DNA from: Actinoplanes palleronii
GTDB lineage: Bacteria; Actinomycetota; Actinomycetes; Mycobacteriales; Micromonosporaceae
Assembly: GCF_016862315.1 (NCBI RefSeq)
Contig: NZ_BOMS01000073.1
Location: 62,001 to 126,000 of the forward strand
Length of the DNA: 64,000 nt
Reading direction: 5' to 3'
The notes under the pieces were generated by a model, which did not search any database, was not told the DNA's origin, and saw only the letters and a program-made list of their open reading frames with translations. The first letter of the stretch is position 1, and every line of letters starts with the position of its first letter. The position numbers were made by a program, and so were the translations under genes. This document shows, one piece after another, positions 33,385-42,535 of the stretch.

Positions 33385-35025
33385 TCAGTTCGCGGTGATG
33401 GTGATCGGCTCGGCGGTCAGCGTGTTGCAGCTGACGTAGGCCAGGTCGATGGTCACGTCGGTGAAGACCATCCACGGGAGGGTCAGCGGCGGCGGCTCCT
33501 CCGGCGTGAAGGTCATCGGGAGGACGCCGAAGAACTTGCCGGAGAACTTCGGCGTGTAGAACTTCACGTTCCCGTCGGTGGTCAGCTTGGCGCTCTTGAT
33601 CACCGTGGTCGCGTCGCCGGCCTCGTCGATGGTCAGGCTGAACGGTTCGTTCGTGGCCTTGGACATGTCGAACTGCAGCACCTTGACCGGCCCGTTCGCG
33701 GTGGGGAGGTCGATGACACCCACGTACTTCGGGTCGTACATGTTCAGCGTGCCGACCTTCATGATGCCCGGCTTGATCGCGGACTTCGGGACGGCGCCCT
33801 CGGCGACCTTGCCCTGCTGGCGAGCGCCGAGGCAGGGGAGGATGTCCGGGTCGACCGAGGCGGACGCGGAGACCGACGCGGAGGCGGAAGCCGACGCCGA
33901 ACCGCCGGCCGGACTGGCCGGGGCGGCGGGCGCGGTGTCGCCGGTCGCCGGAGCGGTGGTCGCGGGGGTGGTGGCCGGCGCGGTGGTGGGCTCAGCCGGC
34001 TCGGTCGCCGACGCCGACGGCGACGCGCTCGGAGTGGGCGACTCCTCTTCGTCGCCGAGGCCGAGCAGGTTGCCGACGCCGTCGACCACGTCCTGGATGC
34101 CGTCCAGGACCGGGTTGCCGTCCTCGGTGGCGGCCGGGGACGCGGAGGCCGAGGCGGAAGCGGAGGTCTCCGGCGCGGTGGTGGTCTTGGTGGCGCTGGG
34201 CTTGGCCGAGCTCGACGCCGCGGGCTTCTCGGCGTCCTTGGCCGGCGCCGTCGAGGCGGAGGCCGACAGCGACGGCGAGGCGGAGGCGGAGGTGGTGATC
34301 GAGGGCAGGCCCTCGGGGCACTCCTCGGCGGCGTTGGCCGGCATCCGGCTGCCGACCAGCATGCTGGCGCCGACGAACGCCGGCACCAGGATCAGCGCGA
34401 GCGTCTTGCGGTTGATGCCCCGGCCGGAATCCGGCTCGTCGCCGCGCGGCTGGTCGAAGCCGGGCAGGATGCTCGGGTCACTCTGCGCCGAGGAGCGCAG
34501 GGTGGCGGTGCCGTGCGGCCGGTCGTCGTGCCCGGCGACCGGGATGACCTGGGTGGACTCGCCCGGCCCGGTGTAGACCTGGGGGGAGTCCGGGTATTCC
34601 ACCGAGCTGTCCGGGCCGGAGCTGTCGAGCGGCTCCTGAGCCGGGACGTCCGGTCCGGCGGTGGCCGGGATCCACGAGATCGCCAGCGCGCCGCCGATCA
34701 GGCCGGTCAGCATGCCGAGGAACCAGCCGCCGAAGTTCAGGCCGATGAACGAGTAGAGCGCCGTCAGCAGGCCGACGATGCCGTAGAACATCCGCTGGGC
34801 CGGGGTGGTCCAGACGAGGATGCCGCAGATCAGCATCACGACGGGCAGCACGTAGGACAGGAAGCCCTGCGGCCCGATGTGAATCTCCAGCTTGAGGTCG
34901 CTGAAGAGGGAGAGGTTGGAGCTGAAGAACAGCAGCAGACCGGACAGCGATAGGAACAGGCCACCCCAGAACGGCCGGTTCCGCCGCCACCGGCGGTACC
35001 TGCTCCAGAAGTCGTCGGTCGCCAC
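33385..35025 (-). CDS. DUF6114 membrane protein with Ser/Ala-rich linker
   Basis: Protein of 546 residues. An N-terminal membrane domain (helices about 18-36, 55-73, 80-97, 100-118) begins with RRWRRNRPFWGGLFLSLSGL, the DUF6114 pattern. A cytoplasmic linker leads to another membrane helix (about 207-228), then a long low-complexity stretch (about 240-400) of Ser, Ala, Thr and Pro. A C-terminal extracellular domain of about 150 residues (LNMYDPKYVGVIDLPTANGP, WMVFTDVTIDLAYVSC) ends the protein. Function unknown. GTG with GGAGG upstream. It follows the DUF6230 gene with a hairpin between; this pairing is common in streptomycetes and relatives, so they probably form one envelope system. Confidence 0.88.
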   Translation of the reverse strand: MATDDFWSRYRRWRRNRPFWGGLFLSLSGLLLFFSSNLSLFSDLKLEIHIGPQGFLSYVLPVVMLICGILVWTTPAQRMFYGIVGLLTALYSFIGLNFGGWFLGMLTGLIGGALAISWIPATAGPDVPAQEPLDSSGPDSSVEYPDSPQVYTGPGESTQVIPVAGHDDRPHGTATLRSSAQSDPSILPGFDQPRGDEPDSGRGINRKTLALILVPAFVGASMLVGSRMPANAAEECPEGLPSITTSASASPSLSASASTAPAKDAEKPAASSSAKPSATKTTTAPETSASASASASPAATEDGNPVLDGIQDVVDGVGNLLGLGDEEESPTPSASPSASATEPAEPTTAPATTPATTAPATGDTAPAAPASPAGGSASASASASVSASASVDPDILPCLGARQQGKVAEGAVPKSAIKPGIMKVGTLNMYDPKYVGVIDLPTANGPVKVLQFDMSKATNEPFSLTIDEAGDATTVIKSAKLTTDGNVKFYTPKFSGKFFGVLPMTFTPEEPPPLTLPWMVFTDVTIDLAYVSCNTLTAEPITITAN

Positions 35026-35050
35026 TCGTCCTCCATTGTTTTTTTACCGG

Positions 35051-35091
35051 GCAAAAGGGTGGGGCCCGCGGAAAGTCGCTCCACGAGCCCC
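35051..35091 (-). terminator. Hairpin between DUF6230 and DUF6114 genes
   Basis: On the minus strand GGGGCTCGTGG pairs with CCGCGGGCCCC (two G-U pairs) around a nine-base loop, then ACCCTTTTGC. The T-run is short, so partial read-through into DUF6114 is likely. Confidence 0.55.
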
Positions 35092-35103
35092 GGTCGAGCT
35101 AGA

Positions 35104-35751
35104 TCAGTAGCACTCGTCCTTGGTGCCACCGAAGAGCAGCTTGAGGCTCATGCCCTTGAGCTTGAAGCTGGAAGCAGTGGTCAGGTACGCCTGCTGCTTC
35201 AGGTTCTCGATGCTGACGCCGCTGGCCTGCTGACCGAAGGTGCCGGCCCGGCCGTGGGTGGCAGCGCCGTCCGCGTTCAGGGTCGAGGCGTCCAGGCCGA
35301 TCTGGATGTTCTTGAACGTGGCGTCGCCGCCCAGCTCGGACATGCCGATCAGCAGGTCGTCGGCCTGCACCGCGTTCTTCGCCGAGTCGGCCGGGTTCGC
35401 CGCGTCGTACTTCGCGTCGGTGGCCGCCGTGATCTTGAGGACGAACACACCCGCGTTGACCGACTGGCACAGGTTGTACAGGTCGGCGTGCTGGATGCCC
35501 GAGGTGGCGTCGTAGGTGGTCTTGCCACTGACGTCGGTGACCGCACCGCCGTACTGGGTGAAGCCCCGGCCCTCGAGGTGGTCGGCGGTCAGCTTGAACT
35601 GCGTGCCCGACACCGTGATGTTCGCGGCGAGGGCGCCCTGCGCGAGGGCAACGACAAGTCCACCGGCCACGGCGGTCGGAACGCCCACGGCGACGGCAAA
35701 CCGGCGCCAGTTGGTGCGTCCGGCGGCCGGAGCGCTCTGCGCATCCTTCAC
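35104..35751 (-). CDS. DUF6230 secreted protein
   Basis: Protein of 215 residues. TNWRRFAVAVGVPTAVAGGL is the family's N-terminal export signal and is followed by AQGALAANITVSGTQFKLTADHLEG, where processing is expected after AALA-type residues. The mature part is beta-rich, with YGGAVTD, AELGGDATFKNIQIG-like strands and the end SLKLLFGGTKDECY. Function unknown; surface location is likely. GTG with GGAGG four bases upstream. It is the promoter-proximal gene of the pair with DUF6114. Internal repeats of about 40 residues are suggested by recurring Q-A-x-L motifs. Confidence 0.88.
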   Translation of the reverse strand: MKDAQSAPAAGRTNWRRFAVAVGVPTAVAGGLVVALAQGALAANITVSGTQFKLTADHLEGRGFTQYGGAVTDVSGKTTYDATSGIQHADLYNLCQSVNAGVFVLKITAATDAKYDAANPADSAKNAVQADDLLIGMSELGGDATFKNIQIGLDASTLNADGAATHGRAGTFGQQASGVSIENLKQQAYLTTASSFKLKGMSLKLLFGGTKDECY

Positions 35752-36236
35752 GGATCCTCCAATAGAAAGTGATGACGGCGAGACTGCCGCACCGCCAATG
35801 GCTCGCATCGACGGGCGACACTTCTGCCAACCGTCGACAGTGAGGCAAGTCGATGCCGTCGTCGTAATGTTCGGGAAATGTTGCCGCCCCCGCACGGTGA
35901 CTACAAGGGGCTTGGCTACTAGTCAGTAACCCACATCACTTGATCTTGTTAACGCAGCGTGATGTTGCTGTCCCGGGTGTCCGAAATTCCTGCAGCAAAC
36001 CGGACAACCGGCCTCGATCCACGACCGGCGTGGTGACCGCGGGTTATGACGCATCGTCGGTTACGGATCGGTAACGAAATCCAGAGAACTCTCAGAAACG
36101 GGTTTATCCGACCGCTACGGCGAGGTGAACCGCCGGTCCGGGGGATGTTGATCTCCACCGAATGGGCTGCCCCGCTCATGTGCCGACCGCTCCCTGCCGA
36201 TGTGAGAAGCATGATCGTGTCCGAGGAGCGCGGCCG
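35752..36236. other. AT-richer divergent promoter region
   Basis: 485 bases between the DUF6230 and kinase genes, visibly less GC-rich than the rest, so probably control DNA for both. ACATCAC (35933-35939) and GTGATGT (35959-35965) form an inverted repeat with a 19-base centre around TTGATCTTGTTAAC. A repeated CGGTTACGGATCGGTAACG-type dyad lies near 36057-36075. No gene seen. Confidence 0.5.
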
Positions 36237-38225
36237 ATGAGCCTGCAGCGCCGGCTCAACCTGGGCTTCGCCGCCCTGTTGGTGCTGTTCACGGCGTTCC
36301 TCGTGGTGCAGTTCGGCGTCGGCGCGCAGCTGCGCGAGGACCATCACCGGCGCAATGACCGGATCGCCGCGGCCCGGGAGGCCAACCGGCTCGCCCTGCA
36401 GCGGATGACCGACGCGGAGACCGGGCTCCGGGGGTTTCAGCTCACCGGCGAACGGCTGTTCCTGGAGCCGTACCAGAACGGCCGGGGCGCCGCCCTCGTC
36501 GTCCTGGCCCGGGCGGCCGCGCAGACCCGCGACCGGCAGGCCGTCGAACTGCTGGGGGCCGAGCGGCAGGCGGTCGACGACTGGCTCGACCAGTACGCCA
36601 TCCCGATCGCGACCGGCGGCTCGCCGGTCGGTATGCCCAGCAACGCCCTGGGCAAGCAGCTCTTCGACCGGCTGCGGACCGTGAACAGCGCCGCCGACGA
36701 CGCGATCGCCGCCGAGTGGCGTTCCGAGGAGACCGCCGACCGCCGGATGGAACGGACGCTCGCGATCTCGTCCGGCGCCCTGGTGGTGGCCGTGCTGATC
36801 GCCGGATACCTGCTGGTCCGGGTCAGCCGCCGTCAGCTGCTGGTCCCGCTGGCCCGGGTCGGCGACACCATCCGCCGGCAGGCCGCCGGGGACCGCTCGG
36901 CCCGCGTCGCGGTCGACGGCGCCGTCGAACTGCGCACCGTGGTCGACGCGCTCAACGACCTCGCGGCGCAGACCGAGGAGCTGCTCGCCGCGGAGAAGAC
37001 CCGGTCGGCCCGGGCCGGGCTGCGCCAGACGGTCGCCGCCGAGCTGCAGCGGGAGGACACCGACCCGGCGATCACCGGATACCGGGTGGTCGCGCAGATC
37101 GGCGCCGCGCTCGGCGCGGGCACCGTGCGCAGCCGGCTGTACGTGCCGGGCACCGGGCAGGTCGCCGTGTGCTGGCCGGCCGGTGCCCCGGACCTCGACC
37201 CGGCGATCGTCGACGGTCTGTCCGACGGGCCGGTCGGTGAGCCGGTGACGCACGCCGACGGCGGGCTGTCCGTCACCCTGGGTGGCGACGCCGAGTGCCC
37301 GGGCGGCTACCTCTACGTCTGCCGGGCCGACGGGCCGGACCGGATCGACCCGTCGGAGCGGCGGGTGGACGCCGCTTCGTCCGAGCGGCGGGAGGACGCC
37401 GCGGCGTGGACCGAGTCGGAGCGGCGGCTGCTCGCCGGGGTGGCCCGGGAGATCGAGCGGGCGCTGCGCCAGCAGAGCGTCCGGGTGCACCAGGACCTGC
37501 TGATCAGCGAGCTGCGGATGCTCGACCAGCGCAAGGACGTCTTCATCCAGACCGTCACCCACGAGCTGCGCACCCCGCTGACCAGCATCCTGGGCTACAC
37601 CGAGATGCTCGCCGAGGACGACGACGAGCTGTCGCCGACGCAGCGCCGCTCGGTCAACGCGGTGCTGCGCAACGCCCACCGGCTGCAGAACACCATCGGT
37701 GACCTGCTGCTGCTGGACCGGCCGGCCACCGCGGCGGACACGCTCACCGAGCCGGTCGACCTGTCCGCGCTGACCGCCGCGGTGCACGCCGAGTTGGGTA
37801 CGGCGGCGCAGGCCAAGGAGCTGCGGGTCACCGTCGCCGCCGAGCCGGCCTGGGTGCGCGGCGACCGGACGCAACTGCAGCGGGCGCTGCGCAAGCTGGT
37901 GGAGAACGCGATCAAGTTCACCCCGGCCGGCGGCAGCGTGACCTGCCGGTGCGGCGCGGACGAGGAGACCGTCACGATCGTGGTCATCGACACCGGGATC
38001 GGCATCCCGGCCGCCGACGTGTCCGGGCTGTTCACCCCGTTCCACCGGGCCGGCAACGCGATGGACCAGGCGGTGCAGGGGCCCGGGCTGGGGTTGGCGA
38101 TCGTCCGGGACATCGTCCGCGACCACGGCGGGTCGATCTCGGTGGAGTCGGTGGTGGGGCGGGGCAGCACGTTCACCGTCACGCTGCCCGCCGTGCCGGT
38201 GCCGGCCCCGGTCCCGGTGTCCTAG
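36237..38225 (+). CDS. Orphan hybrid-free sensor histidine kinase with CHASE3-like sensor
   Basis: Membrane kinase of 662 residues. Two helices (about 8-28 and 186-206) flank an extracytoplasmic helical sensor with the CHASE3 marks MTDAETGLRGFQLTGERLFLEPY. HAMP follows (about 207-260), then a region of about 170 residues that may be a degenerate GAF domain. H442 is in QTVTHELRTPLTSILGYTEML; NAIKF, DTGIGIP and GPGLGLAIVRDIV complete the ATPase. The ATG at 36237 has GAGGAG upstream. No response regulator is adjacent. Its stop shares CTAG with the convergent cydC stop. Confidence 0.92.
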   Translation: MSLQRRLNLGFAALLVLFTAFLVVQFGVGAQLREDHHRRNDRIAAAREANRLALQRMTDAETGLRGFQLTGERLFLEPYQNGRGAALVVLARAAAQTRDRQAVELLGAERQAVDDWLDQYAIPIATGGSPVGMPSNALGKQLFDRLRTVNSAADDAIAAEWRSEETADRRMERTLAISSGALVVAVLIAGYLLVRVSRRQLLVPLARVGDTIRRQAAGDRSARVAVDGAVELRTVVDALNDLAAQTEELLAAEKTRSARAGLRQTVAAELQREDTDPAITGYRVVAQIGAALGAGTVRSRLYVPGTGQVAVCWPAGAPDLDPAIVDGLSDGPVGEPVTHADGGLSVTLGGDAECPGGYLYVCRADGPDRIDPSERRVDAASSERREDAAAWTESERRLLAGVAREIERALRQQSVRVHQDLLISELRMLDQRKDVFIQTVTHELRTPLTSILGYTEMLAEDDDELSPTQRRSVNAVLRNAHRLQNTIGDLLLLDRPATAADTLTEPVDLSALTAAVHAELGTAAQAKELRVTVAAEPAWVRGDRTQLQRALRKLVENAIKFTPAGGSVTCRCGADEETVTIVVIDTGIGIPAADVSGLFTPFHRAGNAMDQAVQGPGLGLAIVRDIVRDHGGSISVESVVGRGSTFTVTLPAVPVPAPVPVS

Positions 38226-39907
38226 AGCGCGTGGACCGACAGTCCGGCCAGGTCAGCGGTCCGGTGGGTGATCAGCAGGACGGTCCGCTCGCCGGCCGCC
38301 TGGAGCAGGTCGCGGACCAGTGCGCCGGCCGTGGCGTCGTCCAGGTGCTCGCCCGGCTCGTCCAGGATCAGCACCCGGGCGCCGGTGAGCAGCAGCCGGG
38401 CCAGCGCGAGGCGTCGCCGCTGCCCGCCGGAGAGCGCCAGGCCGTGCTCGCCGACCAGTGTCTCCAGCCCGTCCGGCAGGGTGTCCACCCAGTCCCGCAG
38501 CCGGGCGCCGGCCAGCGCGCCGAGCAGGTCGGCGTCGGTGGCGCCGGGCCGGGCGATCCGCAGGTTCGCGCCGATCGTGGTGTCGAACAGGTAGGCGTCC
38601 TCGGGCAGGTAGCCGACGATCTCCCGGACCCGGGCGGCCGGGATGTCCCGCAGATCGGTGCCGTCCAGGGTGATCCGGCCGGTGCGCGGGTCGAGGAACC
38701 GGACCAGCAGCGCGGCGATCGTGCTCTTGCCGGACCCGCTCGGCCCGACCAGGGCGACGCGCGCGCCGGGCGGCAGGTCCAGATCGAGTTCGGTCACCGC
38801 CAGGCGATCGGCGGTCCAGGCGGCCGTCACGCCCGCCATTTTCAGATGCGGCACTCGGGTACCGATCGACGCCGTTGAGCCCGCAGCGTGGATCTCAGCG
38901 GGCCAGTCGAGTGGATCAGCGGCGACGGTCGGAACCGTTGCGTCCTTTCCGCTGAGCGGGTCCGGGACGGACCAGATCTCGGTGAGGCGGCGCAGCGAGG
39001 TCCGGGCGGTCGCGTACCGCTGAGCGGCGGCCGGCAACGGCCCGGCGATCTCGAAGACCGCGAGGGGCGTGAGCACCACCAGGGCGAGCAGCTCGCCGGG
39101 CAGGCTGCCGGCGCGCACCGCGGCGGCCCCGGCGAGCAGCCCGGCCAGCACGCTGACGCCGGTGCCGAGGGCGGTCACCGCGGCGCCGACCCCCGCGGTC
39201 GCCGCGGAGCGCCGCGAGGCCGAGGTCAGTCGGGCGTCCAGGTCCGCGAGCCGCTCGCGGCGGTTCTCGACTGCCTCGTACGCCAGCAGGTCCGGCATCC
39301 CGTGCACCAGGTCGACGACGCCGGTGGCCAACTCGGCCCGCAGCGGCGCCAGGCGCCCGTCGGCCCGGCGCGCGGCGGCCCGCTGCAGCAGCGGCACCAG
39401 CACCCCGGTGACCAGCAGCGCGGCGGCCAGGGTGAGCCCGGCGACCGGCACCAGCGCGCCGATCACCAGCACCGAGGCGAGCCCGACCACGGCGGCCACC
39501 GCGTAGGGCAGCAGCACCCGGGTGACCAGGTCGAGGACCGCGTCGACGTCGGCGGCGAGCCGCTGGGCCAGGTCGGCGCGGCGGAAGTCGGCCAGCCCGG
39601 CCGGTGCGAGCACCTCGAGGCGCCGGTAGAGGCCGACCCGCACGCCGGCCAGGATCCGGAACGCGGCGTCGTGCCCGATCAGCCGTTCCAGGTAGCGCAG
39701 CACGCCACGGCTCAGGCCACAGGCGCGGACCGCGACGATCGCCACCATCAGGTGCAGGACCGGCGGGTGCAGCGCGGCGCGGGAGATCAGCCACGCGGAG
39801 ATCGCCGCGAGGGCCACCGCGGATCCGGCCGCACCGGCTCCGGCGAGCACGGCCAGGGTGAGCCGTCCCCAGGCGGGGCGCAGGACGTGGTAGGTCGAGA
39901 GCGTCAT
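38222..39907 (-). CDS. cydC: CydC subunit of the CydDC thiol exporter, locus 2
   Basis: ABC exporter half of 561 residues, partner of CydD, needed for cytochrome bd maturation. Six membrane helices lie in residues 15-300 with the CydC-typical ISAWLISRAALHPPVLHLMVAI and RYLERLIGHDAAFRIL. In the ATPase, Walker A is GPSGSGKST (about 390), the signature LSGGQRRRLALARLLL (about 495) and Walker B ARVLILDEPGEHLD (the usual T after P is replaced by G). The ATG overlaps the cydD stop (ATGA). It is the last gene of cydA-B-D-C and has a convergent kinase gene touching its stop. Confidence 0.94.
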   Translation of the reverse strand: MTLSTYHVLRPAWGRLTLAVLAGAGAAGSAVALAAISAWLISRAALHPPVLHLMVAIVAVRACGLSRGVLRYLERLIGHDAAFRILAGVRVGLYRRLEVLAPAGLADFRRADLAQRLAADVDAVLDLVTRVLLPYAVAAVVGLASVLVIGALVPVAGLTLAAALLVTGVLVPLLQRAAARRADGRLAPLRAELATGVVDLVHGMPDLLAYEAVENRRERLADLDARLTSASRRSAATAGVGAAVTALGTGVSVLAGLLAGAAAVRAGSLPGELLALVVLTPLAVFEIAGPLPAAAQRYATARTSLRRLTEIWSVPDPLSGKDATVPTVAADPLDWPAEIHAAGSTASIGTRVPHLKMAGVTAAWTADRLAVTELDLDLPPGARVALVGPSGSGKSTIAALLVRFLDPRTGRITLDGTDLRDIPAARVREIVGYLPEDAYLFDTTIGANLRIARPGATDADLLGALAGARLRDWVDTLPDGLETLVGEHGLALSGGQRRRLALARLLLTGARVLILDEPGEHLDDATAGALVRDLLQAAGERTVLLITHRTADLAGLSVHAL

Positions 39908-41532
39908 GACCGTCCCGCGGGGAGGAGTTGGGGAGCGCCGACCTCGATCACGCGGTCGGCCAGGCTGATCAGTTCCGGTCGGTGGGCCGCCATCAGCACG
40001 GTCCGCCCGCGGGCCAGCTCACGGATCGCGGCCATCACCCCGGCCGCGGTGGCCTCGTCGAGGTTCGCGGTCGGCTCGTCGAGCAGCACGATCGGCGCGT
40101 CCCGCGCGAACGCCCGGGCCAGCGCCACCCGCTGCCGCTGCCCGGCGGACAGTCCGGTCCCGGCGTCACCGAGCACGGTGTCGTAGCCGTCCGGGAGCCC
40201 GGCGGCGAACTCGCTGACCCCGGCCGCCTCGGCAGCCGCGCGGATCTCCGCCTCGGTGTGGCCGGCGTCGAGCGCGATGTTGTCCCGCAGCGACGCGGCG
40301 AACAGGTGCGGGCGCTGCGGCACCCAGGCGATCGTGCGCCGCCAGGCCGCCCGGTCCAGCTCGGCCAGGGGCACCCCGCCGACGGTGACCTGCCCGGCGG
40401 CCGGGGTGGCGTACCCGAGCAGCACCGACAGGGCGGTGGACTTGCCGCACCCGGACGGGCCGGTCAGCGCGACCACCTCGCCGGGCAGGATCGTCGCGGT
40501 GAGGCGCAGGGCGGGCTCGGCACGGTCCGGGTAGCGCACCTCGACGCCGTCGAAGACGATCGGGCCGGAGACCGGCGCCCGGGTCCCGTCCGGCGCGGCC
40601 GGTTCGGCCAGGATCGCGAAGACCTCCTCGGCGGCGGCCAGCCCCTCGGCGCTGGCGTGGTAGTTCGCGCCCACCTCGCGCAGCGGCCGGTACGCCTCCG
40701 GCGCCAGGATCAGCACCAGCAGCGCGGTGCTCAGGTCCAGGTTCCCGGAGACCAGGCGCAGGCCGATGCCGACCGCGACCAAGGCCACCGACAGGGTGGC
40801 CAGCAGCTCCAGGACCAGCGAGGAGAGGAACGCGGTCCGCAGCGTGCGCATGGTCTGTTCGCGCTGCTCGGCGCTGATCCGCCGGATGATCCCGGCCTGG
40901 GCCCGGGACCGGCCGAGCAGTTTGAGGGTGGGCAGCCCGGCCACCACGTCCAGGAAGTGGTGCGAGAGCCGGGCCAGCAGCCGGAACTGCCGCCGGTTCT
41001 GCGCCTCGGTGTGCATCCCGACCAGGGCCATGAAGACCGGGATCAGCGGGAGGGTGACCGCGATCGTGACGGTCGCGGTCAGGTCGGCGGGCAGCAGCCG
41101 GACCAGCACGATGCCCGGCACCAGCACGGCCAGCACCAGCTGCGGCAGGTACTTGGCGAAATACCCGTCGAGCGCGTCCAGGCCGTGGGTGACCAGGGTG
41201 GCGACCTCGCCGGCCGGTCGGCGCCGGGCGGGACCGAGCGCGACCAGGTGGCCGAGCAGCCGGCCGCGCAGCTCGCTCTTGACCGCGGCCGCCGACCGGG
41301 CCGACGCGAGCTCCTGCAGCCAGGCCACCCCGGCCCGGCCGAGGACGGTCAGGGCCAGCAGCAGCCAGGCCGGGTGGCGGCCGTCCAGGAAGACCGCGGT
41401 GATCGCGCTCGCCAGCAGGGTGGCCTGGGCGACCAGCAGCACGGCGTGCAGACCGCCGAGCACGACGGTCGCGGCCAGGTAGGCCCGGGTGCTCCGGGCG
41501 TACCTCAGCAGCCGGGGGTCGAGCGGCTTCAC
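39904..41532 (-). CDS. cydD: CydD subunit of the CydDC thiol exporter, locus 2
   Basis: ABC exporter half of 542 residues, normal length. It begins with GTG in a GTGA overlap with cydB and reads KPLDPRLLRYARSTRAYLA, the usual CydD start. The membrane domain spans about 15-300 (GYFAKYLPQLVLAVLVPGIV, LILAPEAYRPLREVGANYHA). The ATPase has GPSGCGKST (about 370), Q-loop VPQRPHLF, signature GLSAGQRQRVALARA and Walker B PIVLLDEPTANLDEAT. It differs from the CydD at 1-2169 by lacking the N-terminal extension, the extra ATPase loop and the C-terminal repeats. Confidence 0.94.
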   Translation of the reverse strand: MKPLDPRLLRYARSTRAYLAATVVLGGLHAVLLVAQATLLASAITAVFLDGRHPAWLLLALTVLGRAGVAWLQELASARSAAAVKSELRGRLLGHLVALGPARRRPAGEVATLVTHGLDALDGYFAKYLPQLVLAVLVPGIVLVRLLPADLTATVTIAVTLPLIPVFMALVGMHTEAQNRRQFRLLARLSHHFLDVVAGLPTLKLLGRSRAQAGIIRRISAEQREQTMRTLRTAFLSSLVLELLATLSVALVAVGIGLRLVSGNLDLSTALLVLILAPEAYRPLREVGANYHASAEGLAAAEEVFAILAEPAAPDGTRAPVSGPIVFDGVEVRYPDRAEPALRLTATILPGEVVALTGPSGCGKSTALSVLLGYATPAAGQVTVGGVPLAELDRAAWRRTIAWVPQRPHLFAASLRDNIALDAGHTEAEIRAAAEAAGVSEFAAGLPDGYDTVLGDAGTGLSAGQRQRVALARAFARDAPIVLLDEPTANLDEATAAGVMAAIRELARGRTVLMAAHRPELISLADRVIEVGAPQLLPAGRS

Positions 41533-42524
41533 GCCGGGATGTCGCTGAGCTTGAGGCGCTTGCGGAACACCCAGTACGTCCAGCCCTGGTAGAGCAGCAC
41601 GACCGGGGTGAAGAACACCGCCACCCAGGTCATCACCCGCAACGTGTACGGCGTCGACGACGCGTTGTGCACGGTCAGGCTGTTGGCCGGGTCGAGCGTC
41701 GACGGCATCACGTCCGGGAACAGGGTCACGAACAGCGCCGCGACGGCGAGCACCAGCGTCGCCGCGGTGGCCAGGAACGCCCAGCCCTCGCGCCGGGCCC
41801 GGGTCAGCGGGATCGCGGCGACCAGGGTGAGCGCGGCGAGCACCGAGACGGCGATGCCCCACCCGTCGCCGTGCGCGATCCCGGTCCAGAGCAGGAACCC
41901 GGCCGCGACCGGCACCGCGACCATGGCCATGGTCTCGGCGATCTGACCGGACTGCTCGCGCATCGGCCCGTCCGTCTTGAGCGCCAGGAACACCGCGCCG
42001 TGCAGGGTGAACAGCGCCAGCGTGGTCAGCCCGCCGAGCAGGGCGTACGGGTTGAGCAGGTTGACGAATCCGCCCACGTACTCGTGCCGGGCGTCGAGCG
42101 GCACGCCGCGCAGGATGTTGCCGAACGCGACACCCCAGAGCACCGCCGGCACGAGACTGCACACGAAGATCGAGATGTCCCAGCGTTTGCGCCAGGTCAC
42201 GCCGTCGCGCTTGCCGCGGTACTCGAACGCCACGCCGCGCACGATCAATGAGACCAGGATCAGCAGCAGCGGCAGGAAGAAGCCGCTGAACAGGGTGGCG
42301 TACCACTCCGGGAACGCCGCGAAGGTGGCGCCGCCGGCGACGATCAGCCAGACCTCGTTGCCGTCCCAGACCGGGCCGATCGTGTTGATCGCCAGGCGGC
42401 GGGAGCGATCGTCCCGGCCGACGAACGGCAGCAGGATGCCGACGCCGAAGTCGAAGCCCTCGAGCAGGAAGTAGCCGGCCCAGAGCACGGTGATCAGCAG
42501 AAACCAGAAGGTGGTGAGTTCCAT
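41529..42524 (-). CDS. cydB: Cytochrome bd ubiquinol oxidase subunit II, locus 2
   Basis: Subunit of 331 residues with nine hydrophobic helices. LEGFDFGVGILLPFVGRDD and the conserved GPVWDGNEVWLI near residue 50 identify it, as does FKYRGKRD-like FEYRGKRDGVTW. The ATG lies 11 bases after the cydA stop with GAGGACGAC-type purines upstream, and the stop overlaps the cydD GTG. With CydA it forms the second cytochrome bd oxidase of this window. Confidence 0.95.
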   Translation of the reverse strand: MELTTFWFLLITVLWAGYFLLEGFDFGVGILLPFVGRDDRSRRLAINTIGPVWDGNEVWLIVAGGATFAAFPEWYATLFSGFFLPLLLILVSLIVRGVAFEYRGKRDGVTWRKRWDISIFVCSLVPAVLWGVAFGNILRGVPLDARHEYVGGFVNLLNPYALLGGLTTLALFTLHGAVFLALKTDGPMREQSGQIAETMAMVAVPVAAGFLLWTGIAHGDGWGIAVSVLAALTLVAAIPLTRARREGWAFLATAATLVLAVAALFVTLFPDVMPSTLDPANSLTVHNASSTPYTLRVMTWVAVFFTPVVLLYQGWTYWVFRKRLKLSDIPA

Positions 42525-42535
42525 GGATGTCGTCC

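Noticed and set aside
34000..34320. Separate small genes inside the Ser/Ala-rich part of the DUF6114 gene
   Set aside because: Alternative frames there arise from repetitive codons; the main frame links two folded parts and ends at a proper terminator.
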